From Streptomyces spinosisporus (GTDB taxonomy: Bacteria > Actinomycetota > Actinomycetes > Streptomycetales > Streptomycetaceae): a stretch of DNA of 64,000 nucleotides. Shown here one piece after another: positions 58,594 to 64,000 of this stretch. Both the position numbers and the translations under genes were made by a program. Numbering within the stretch: position 1 is the stretch's first letter; the number at the start of each line of letters is the position of its first letter. The stretch covers positions 1 to 64,000 of the forward strand of contig NZ_JALDAX010000012.1 in the NCBI RefSeq assembly GCF_022698145.1, written 5' to 3'. The notes beneath the pieces are model-generated. The model saw only the letters and a list, made by a program, of their open reading frames with translations, ran no database searches and was not told the origin of the DNA.

Positions 58594-59631
58594 TCAGGCG
58601 CCCGGCACGGGTCTGGCCGTCGAGGCCGCCGCACCGCGCGTGACACGGTCCGACTGCGGTGGGCGGCGGCTGCCGACCGGGGTGACCGGTGTGCGCTCCG
58701 AGCGGGCCGTGTGCGGGCCCTGGGACAGGTAGGCGGGCCCACGGGCCGTGCGGGACGACGAGGCGGCCGTGCCGCGCGCGGCCGCCTCGTCCTGCGGCGA
58801 CGTGGCGGTCGCACGCGGCTTGAGCAGCACCGGAGAGCCGGCCGGAGCGGCCGGGGCCGGGGCCGGGGCGGTGCCACGGGCGCGCCAGCGGTCGCGCAGG
58901 TCGAAGAGAGCGACCTCGGCGCGGGCGATCAGCGGCTCGCACCAGGGCAGGGCCAGCAGGACCAGCAGTCCGGCGGCCCAGCCGAGGAGCACATCGCTCA
59001 GCCAGTGCGTACCGAGGTAGACGGTGGCCATCCCGACGCCCAGCGCGGTCACGGCGGACAGCGCGGACAGCCAGCGGCGGGCTCTCGGGGTGGAGGCGAG
59101 GTAGGCCAGGATGCCCCAGGTCACCACGGCATTGGCGGTGTGGCCGCTGGGGAATATATCGCCGCCCAGACCCATCTCGTTCGAGCCGATCGTCGTCGCG
59201 TAGTGCGGTCCCAGGCGGCCCATGCCGATCTTGGCGGCGCCGACCGTGATGTTCAGCAGCAGCAGCGAGGTGCCCAGGGTCAGCAGCGGGCGCAGCGTGT
59301 GCTGCCGCCAGGAACGCCAGCCCAGCCAGGCCGCGACCATGACGGCGGTCGGGCCGCGCTGGCCCAGCACCACGTAGTAGTCCACGAACCAGTGGATATG
59401 CGACCACTGCTGGTAGGGCCGGAAGAACATGACCTGCCAGTCCAGGCGGACCAGCCAGGAGGTGGTCACGACGGCCCACACGATCGCCAGATAGAAGGCC
59501 AGGGTCCCGGTGAGCAACGCGACCCTGTGCCGGCTCATCTTCGGCACATCGATGAGGGCCGGCCGTTCGGGCTCCCGGTCCAGTCTGGCGAACACCCGGT
59601 CCAGACGGGTGAGGTTTCGTTCGGTACGCAC
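58594..59631 (-). CDS. PAP2-type membrane phosphatase
   Basis: 345 aa, about six membrane helices. Phosphatase motifs: KIGMGRLGPHY (motif 1), FPSGHTANAV (motif 2), and YLGTHWLSDVLLGW (motif 3), with the catalytic His pair present. Acts on lipid phosphates such as undecaprenyl pyrophosphate or phosphatidate at the outer face of the membrane. About 100 C-terminal residues are disordered, Ala/Pro/Ser/Arg-rich. The GTG at 59631 has TAACGT 7 nt upstream and no ribosome binding site. It follows the mannosyltransferase gene on the same strand after 237 bp of AT-richer DNA. Confidence 0.9.
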   Translation of the reverse strand: MRTERNLTRLDRVFARLDREPERPALIDVPKMSRHRVALLTGTLAFYLAIVWAVVTTSWLVRLDWQVMFFRPYQQWSHIHWFVDYYVVLGQRGPTAVMVAAWLGWRSWRQHTLRPLLTLGTSLLLLNITVGAAKIGMGRLGPHYATTIGSNEMGLGGDIFPSGHTANAVVTWGILAYLASTPRARRWLSALSAVTALGVGMATVYLGTHWLSDVLLGWAAGLLVLLALPWCEPLIARAEVALFDLRDRWRARGTAPAPAPAAPAGSPVLLKPRATATSPQDEAAARGTAASSSRTARGPAYLSQGPHTARSERTPVTPVGSRRPPQSDRVTRGAAASTARPVPGA

Positions 59632-59638
59632 CCAATCG

Positions 59639-59644
59639 ACGTTA
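59639..59644 (-). promoter_or_regulatory. -10 element (TAACGT) of the PAP2 gene
   Basis: TAACGT on the minus strand lies 7 nt upstream of the GTG start; the gene has no Shine-Dalgarno sequence, so transcription and translation probably start together. An 8-bp inverted repeat (GGATTCCT 59703-59710, AGGAATCC 59733-59740) lies further upstream. Confidence 0.4.
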
Positions 59645-59868
59645 CAGCGAGTGAGCTCAGTTCTCCGTCGATTCAGCGGCTTTGTGATGACGATGTGATG
59701 TGGGATTCCTCTCAGCTGCGGCTTTATTTCCGAGGAATCCGCAATGCCCGGCGGCGCCTCCCTTCAATTCCTTTGATCATTCCGCGAATCAGTTTTATGG
59801 GACTTATGAATTCGTTCACCGAATGCTGGGACGGATTTTCCCGGACGCTCACCGCCCGCACAGGGCGG

Positions 59869-61128
59869 TCACGGCGGCCCCGAGCCGTTCAGCCAGAACG
59901 CTCCGTAGACGGCCGACGCCGCCGCGACACCGCCCACCACCAGCGCCGATCTCGATGTGCGCAGCCGTGACAGGGCCAGGGCGAGGGGCAGCAGCAGCGG
60001 GAAGGCCGGCAGCAGCAGACGCGGTTTCGAGCCGAAGTAGCTCGACGCGCACAGGGCCAGTGCGGTGACCACACCCGCGTAGACCAGGAGGGGCAGGGGC
60101 TGGCGCCCGCGTACACAGGCGACGTACAGCCAGATCACCAGGCCGACCCCGACGATCAGGCCCGCGCCCGCGAGCGCGGACGGAAATGACGTGAACTTGT
60201 CGGCGACGAAGCGGGCGAAGGCGGCGCCGCCGTCGAAGCCGTTGCGCCAGCCGGCCTGGACGTCCAGATAGCCGAGCGGGCCCTTGCCGGTGCGGTGGCC
60301 GACCCACAGGACGTATCCGGCGGCGCCCAGCGGCGCCACGAGCATCGCGAGGAGGCGCGGTACCGCTCCGGGGGCGCGCGACGCGTCCGGCGCGCCCTCG
60401 GATGCACCGACGCGCTCCGAGGGGTCGTCCGCGGACGCCACGGGGGCGCGTTCGCCCGCGCGGGCGACGCGTGCGTCCGCTGCGCCTCCGCCTCGCCCGA
60501 ACGAGACGATCGCCGCGGCCCACACGGCCGCGACGACCGCGAGCCCGACCGGCCGGGTCAGCCCCGCCAGCGCGGCCAGGGCGCCCGCCGCCGGCCAGCG
60601 GCCGGTCAGCACGGCGTACAGCGACCAGGCGGCGAGCGCGGTGAACAGCGACTCGCTGTACGCCATCGACTGCACGATCCCGACGGGCAGCACGGCCCAC
60701 AGCAGCACGGCACAGACCCCCGCCCTGCGCCCGTACACATGGTCCGTGACCGCGAAGATCCCCCAGGCCGCGGCGAGCGAGGCGAGCAGGCTCACGACGA
60801 AGCCGGCGTCCGCGTACGACAGGGGCGTGACCGCGTGCAGCAGCCGCTCCAGCCAGGGCAGCAGGGGAAAGAAGGCCAGGTTGGAGTGGACATCGCCGTT
60901 GGGCAGCCGCACCTCGTAGCCGTAGCCCAGATCCGCCACCCTCGTGTACCACAGTGCATCCCAGCGGGCCGTCAGCAGGGTGTACGCGCTCTTGTCGCGT
61001 GCCGCGCTCCACACGGCCAGCACGACCAGGCCCAGGGCGCGCACGGCCGCATACCCGAGGAGGGCCGGGACGGCGCGGCGCAGGGCCCCGTCCCGGGGCG
61101 GGGCCGCACGCGTCGCAAGATCGGTCAC
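59869..61128 (-). CDS. PIG-V-like membrane mannosyltransferase
   Basis: 419 aa, about ten membrane helices. After the first helix comes TARWDALWYTRVADLGY (WD is typical of the catalytic loop in GT-C enzymes of this type), then HSNLAFFPLLPWLERLL, GIVQSMAYSESLF and a hydrophilic variable loop (about 215-250). The pattern is that of actinobacterial mannosyltransferases related to eukaryotic PIG-V. It uses a polyprenyl-phosphate sugar as donor; the acceptor is unknown. GTG 61128 has no ribosome binding site. Confidence 0.85.
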   Translation of the reverse strand: MTDLATRAAPPRDGALRRAVPALLGYAAVRALGLVVLAVWSAARDKSAYTLLTARWDALWYTRVADLGYGYEVRLPNGDVHSNLAFFPLLPWLERLLHAVTPLSYADAGFVVSLLASLAAAWGIFAVTDHVYGRRAGVCAVLLWAVLPVGIVQSMAYSESLFTALAAWSLYAVLTGRWPAAGALAALAGLTRPVGLAVVAAVWAAAIVSFGRGGGAADARVARAGERAPVASADDPSERVGASEGAPDASRAPGAVPRLLAMLVAPLGAAGYVLWVGHRTGKGPLGYLDVQAGWRNGFDGGAAFARFVADKFTSFPSALAGAGLIVGVGLVIWLYVACVRGRQPLPLLVYAGVVTALALCASSYFGSKPRLLLPAFPLLLPLALALSRLRTSRSALVVGGVAAASAVYGAFWLNGSGPP

Positions 61129-61193
61129 GGGCTCGATTATCGGTGGCGGCGCAACCGCCGGGCCGGGCGGGGCGTGAACCAGGAGGAGGGGAA

Positions 61194-61207
61194 GTGGCGT
61201 ACGCCAC
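61194..61207. promoter_or_regulatory. 14-bp perfect palindrome, probable operator
   Basis: GTGGCGTACGCCAC is its own reverse complement. It lies between the divergent mannosyltransferase (start 61128) and MFS exporter (start 61388) genes. A related GCGTACGC core recurs near 61262. A dimeric repressor site is likely; its regulator is not in the window. Confidence 0.55.
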
Positions 61208-61387
61208 ACCGGTCCGCGCGAACTCTGAGAGGTCCGCCACGTGCCCCCGCCGGGAACTCGCGTACGCTGACGTGTCACTCGCCTTCGTTGCGCGGGCCGG
61301 AGACCACCGCTCCTCTCCGGCCGAGTCATGGGGAGTCCCCCACCCATGTGCCCGCCGAATGCGAGGGAACATCTGGGAGGTACGTAC

Positions 61388-62995
61388 ATGTCCGGGACGA
61401 CCACGGCCGCCGCTGCGCTGCGCCGTCGGGCGGCCGGGGCCGGTGCAAACCGCTGGGTCGTCCTCGTCGTCCTCTGCGTGAGCCTGCTGCTGGTCGCGGT
61501 CGACGCGACCGTGCTGCACGTGGCGGTGCCCGCCGTCACCGAGGACCTCAGGCCCGGCGCGATGGAACTGCTCTGGATCGTCGACGTCTATCCCCTCGTC
61601 TGCGCCTCGCTGCTGATCCTCTTCGGCACGCTCGGCGACCGGGTCGGCCGCAGACGGATCCTCCTTCTCGGATACGCCCTCTTCGGCCTCGCCTCCGCTC
61701 TCGCGGCCCTCGCCCGTGACCCGCAGATCCTGATCCTCGCGCGGGCGCTGCTCGGCGTCGGTGGCGCGATGATCATGCCCGCGACGCTCTCGATCCTCCG
61801 CCAGGTCTTTCCCGACCGGCGCGAGCGGGCGCTCGCCATAGGTGTCTGGAGCGCCGTCGCCGCGGTCGGCGCGGCCGTCGGCCCGCTGCTCGGCGGGTTT
61901 CTTTTGGAGCACTTCTGGTGGGGCTCGGTCTTCCTCGTCAACATCCCGCTGATGCTGGTCAGCCTGCCGGTGGGACGACTCCTGCTGCCCGAGTCGCGCG
62001 GCACGGGCGACGGTCCCTGGGACGTGGTCGGCGCGCTGATGGCCGCGGCCGGGCTCTTCGGCGTCGTCTTCGGCGTGAAGCGGCTCGGCGGCGGGGAGCC
62101 GCCGGCGAGTGTGCTCACCCTGGCGCCGCTGGTGGTGGGAGCGGTGCTGCTGGTCCTGTTCGTACGGCGGCAGCGGCGGCGTACGCACCCGCTGGTGGAC
62201 CTCGCGATGTTCTCCCGCCCGGCCTTCAGCACCTCGGTCGGCTGCATCGTCCTCGCCATGCTCGCCCTGGTCGGGCTGGAGCTGATCGCGGCGCAGTATC
62301 TGCAGCTGGTGCTGGGACTCTCCCCGCTGGAGACGGGGCTGCGGCTGCTGCCGCTGACGTTCGCCGCGATGGCCGCCGGGCTCGCGGGCGCGCGCATGCT
62401 GCGGCGGTTCGGGCCGCGCCGGATGGTGTGCTTCGGGTTCTGCCTGACGGCCGTCGCGGTGCTGCTGCTGACGGCGATGGGCGGCACGGACAATCCGAGC
62501 CTGCTGGTGTCCGCCTTCGTCGTCCTGGGCTTCGGCCTGGAGACCACGCTCTTCGGCGCGTACGAGTCGATGCTGAGCGAGGCGCCGCCCGCCCAGGCCG
62601 GCGGGGCCGCGGCCGTGGGGGAGACCTCGTACCAGCTGGGTGCCGGGATCGGCATCGCGCTGCTCGGCAGCGTGATGAACGCGGCGTACGCGCCCGGCCT
62701 GTCGTCCGTCCCCGGTGTCCCGTCCGCCTCCTCGGCCGCGGCCCGGCACTCGCTGGGGGAGGCCTACGAGGTCGCCGGGCGCCTCGGCGGACCGGTCGGG
62801 GTGGCGCTGCGCCGGGCGGCCCAGGACTCGTTCGTGCACGGGCTGCATGTGACGCTGCTGGTGAGCGCGGGTCTGCTGCTGATGGGAGCGGCCATGGCGC
62901 TGCGGCTGCCGCGGGTCATGCAGTGCGCGGAGCCCGCGCCGAAGGTGGAACTGCCCGCGCCGAGGGAGATGGCGGACTCCCGCGTCTCCGCGTGA
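61388..62995 (+). CDS. MFS multidrug transporter, DHA2 (14-TMS) family
   Basis: 535 aa. First helix holds LLLVAVDATVLHVAVPAV, typical of DHA2 exporters (motif with D at helix 1); LFGTLGDRVGRRRILLLG is the loop 2-3 motif A; GVWSAVAAVGAAVGPLLGGFL is motif C of drug antiporters. Fourteen hydrophobic segments. Expels drugs or natural products by proton antiport; substrate unknown. ATG 61388 has GGGAGG 8 nt upstream. A palindrome 180 bp upstream may be its operator. Confidence 0.9.
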   Translation: MSGTTTAAAALRRRAAGAGANRWVVLVVLCVSLLLVAVDATVLHVAVPAVTEDLRPGAMELLWIVDVYPLVCASLLILFGTLGDRVGRRRILLLGYALFGLASALAALARDPQILILARALLGVGGAMIMPATLSILRQVFPDRRERALAIGVWSAVAAVGAAVGPLLGGFLLEHFWWGSVFLVNIPLMLVSLPVGRLLLPESRGTGDGPWDVVGALMAAAGLFGVVFGVKRLGGGEPPASVLTLAPLVVGAVLLVLFVRRQRRRTHPLVDLAMFSRPAFSTSVGCIVLAMLALVGLELIAAQYLQLVLGLSPLETGLRLLPLTFAAMAAGLAGARMLRRFGPRRMVCFGFCLTAVAVLLLTAMGGTDNPSLLVSAFVVLGFGLETTLFGAYESMLSEAPPAQAGGAAAVGETSYQLGAGIGIALLGSVMNAAYAPGLSSVPGVPSASSAAARHSLGEAYEVAGRLGGPVGVALRRAAQDSFVHGLHVTLLVSAGLLLMGAAMALRLPRVMQCAEPAPKVELPAPREMADSRVSA

Positions 62996-63070
62996 CCCGT
63001 ACCGGCCGGGTGTGACCCGGTGCCACTGGACGTGCGGGACACTGCGTCGTAACGTCGGCTCCGAAATCTT

Positions 63071-63087
63071 AACTAGCGCTGCTAGTT
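63071..63087. promoter_or_regulatory. TetR-type operator upstream of the acyl-CoA dehydrogenase gene
   Basis: AACTAGC (63071-63077) and GCTAGTT (63081-63087) are exact reverse complements with a 3-bp gap, in a locally AT-rich stretch 38 bp before the start codon. Such short-gap palindromes are typical sites of TetR-family repressors of fatty-acid or CoA-thioester catabolism. No regulator gene is in the window. Confidence 0.68.
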
Positions 63088-63124
63088 TTCAGGAGAGCAC
63101 TGCACGAGTGTCGGAGGGTGTCCC

Positions 63125-64000
63125 ATGGCCACGTCCGCGAAGTTGCCCCCGTTCGACCCCGCCGACCCGCTCGGGATCGACGACCTGCTGGAGCCGGAGG
63201 ACCTCGCGGTCCGGGACACCGTGCGGTCCTGGGCGGCCGACCGGGTGCTGCCCCATGTCGCCGAGTGGTACGAGAAGGGCGAACTGCCCGGCGTCCACGA
63301 GCTCGCCAAGGAGCTCGGCTCGATGGGCGCGCTCGGCATGTCGCTCAGCGGATACGGGTGCGCCGGAGCGAGCGCCGTGCAGTACGGCCTCGCCTGTCTG
63401 GAGCTGGAGGCCGCCGACTCCGGAATCCGGTCCCTGGTCTCCGTGCAGGGCTCGCTCGCGATGTACGCCATCCACCGCTTCGGCAGCGAGGAGCAGAAGC
63501 AGCAGTGGCTGCCGCGCATGGCCGCCGGCGAGGTCATCGGATGCTTCGGGCTGACCGAGCCGGACCACGGCTCCGACCCCGCCTCCATGCGCACGTACGC
63601 CAAGCGCGACGGCGGCGACTGGGTTCTCAACGGCCGCAAGATGTGGATCACCAACGGCTCCGTGGCCGGCGTCGCGGTCGTCTGGGCGCGGACCGACGAC
63701 GGGATCCGCGGATTCGTGGTGCCCACCGACAGCGCCGGGTTCTCCGCGCCCGAGATCAAGCACAAGTGGTCGCTGCGGGCCAGCGTCACCAGCGAACTCG
63801 TCCTCGACGACGTACGGCTGCCCGCCGACGCCGTACTGCCGGAGGTGGTCGGGCTCAAGGGACCGCTCAGCTGTCTCTCGCACGCCCGTTACGGCATCGT
63901 CTGGGGCGCCATGGGCGCGGCGCGCAGCTCCTTCGAGGCGGCCGTCGACTACGCGAAGTCGCGGGAGCAGTTCGGGCGGCCCATCGGGGGCTTCCAGCTC
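63125..64000 (+). CDS. Acyl-CoA dehydrogenase, glutaryl-CoA dehydrogenase-like (partial, runs off the window)
   Basis: First 292 residues of about 390. Oxidises an acyl-CoA at the alpha-beta bond with FAD. N-terminal helices, then CFGLTEPDHGSDPASM (FAD-binding signature 1), WVLNGRKMWITNGSVAGVAVVWA in the beta domain, and the start of the C-terminal helical domain (ARYGIVWGAMGAARSSFEAAVDYAKSREQFGRPI). The EPDHGSDP form and the KHKWSLRAS segment resemble glutaryl-CoA dehydrogenases more than straight-chain enzymes. ATG 63125 has GGAGGG 6 nt upstream. Confidence 0.93.
   Translation, partial: MATSAKLPPFDPADPLGIDDLLEPEDLAVRDTVRSWAADRVLPHVAEWYEKGELPGVHELAKELGSMGALGMSLSGYGCAGASAVQYGLACLELEAADSGIRSLVSVQGSLAMYAIHRFGSEEQKQQWLPRMAAGEVIGCFGLTEPDHGSDPASMRTYAKRDGGDWVLNGRKMWITNGSVAGVAVVWARTDDGIRGFVVPTDSAGFSAPEIKHKWSLRASVTSELVLDDVRLPADAVLPEVVGLKGPLSCLSHARYGIVWGAMGAARSSFEAAVDYAKSREQFGRPIGGFQL

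Noticed and set aside
59849..62848. 999-aa minus-strand frame spanning the mannosyltransferase and MFS genes
   Set aside because: Arg/Gly/His/Gln-rich shadow of two convincing membrane protein genes in other frames.

Overview
The window is very GC-rich DNA with dense, often overlapping genes, GTG/TTG starts and GTGA/ATGA stop-start overlaps. Gene content (TlyA, ParA-ScpA-ScpB-RluB, Rpf proteins with LysM, PucR, WYL and STAND regulators) and the 5S rRNA sequence point to Streptomyces or a very close relative. Functions below come from reading protein motifs; no database was searched.

Layout. 1-233: end of an rRNA operon (23S-5S spacer, 5S rRNA, terminator). 0.3-4.6 kb: an Arg/Asp-repeat plus TPR-like protein, a DUF1015 protein and a HAD phosphatase. 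4.7-7.8 kb: a siderophore-iron ABC importer (two FecCD permeases, one ATPase) behind an iron box. 7.8-15 kb: SCP2-like protein, a small protein, TlyA, NAD kinase, RecN, a MraY/WecA-like membrane protein, a 670-bp repeat-filled gap and a family-4 glycosyltransferase. 14.8-20.9 kb: PucR regulator, LLM oxidoreductase, FAD/BBE oxidase and GH15 hydrolase. 21-27 kb: CTP synthase, Rv1700-type Nudix hydrolase, a STAND/TPR protein and alanine dehydrogenase. 27.5-32.6 kb: a chromosome-organisation operon (ParA-like ATPase, RHH-like partner, ScpA, ScpB, RluB-type pseudouridine synthase).

32.7-39.3 kb is an accessory block between rluB and the aroH-tyrA-cmk-plsC-der block. Its core is a NrtR-type Nudix regulator with a perfect 23-bp operator over its own -10 box, an ADP-ribosylglycohydrolase and two convergent, paralogous nucleotidyltransferases, next to a Rieske/DUF6529 redox pair. 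I regard this as the best candidate for an under-described system: NAD/ADP-ribose-responsive control of nucleotidyl transfer plus ADP-ribose removal.

39.5-44 kb: aromatic amino acid and nucleotide genes and Der. 44-47.3 kb: a small protein, SseB-like protein and two Rpf muralytic enzymes, the first with a long, possibly structured leader. 47.2-53.1 kb: a branched-chain-amino-acid-type ABC system in which LivH, LivM and LivG are one 898-aa protein and LivF is separate with a non-standard Walker A; a small lipoprotein and the substrate-binding protein are divergent. 53-58 kb: conserved hypothetical, epoxide hydrolase and divergent WYL regulator around a perfect 19-bp inverted repeat, and a solitary cytochrome oxidase subunit I. 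58-64 kb: I78-type inhibitor, PAP2 phosphatase, PIG-V-like mannosyltransferase, DHA2 MFS exporter and the start of an acyl-CoA dehydrogenase with a TetR-type operator.

Several genes lack a ribosome binding site and have a TANNNT hexamer 6-8 nt before the start codon, as expected for leaderless mRNAs.
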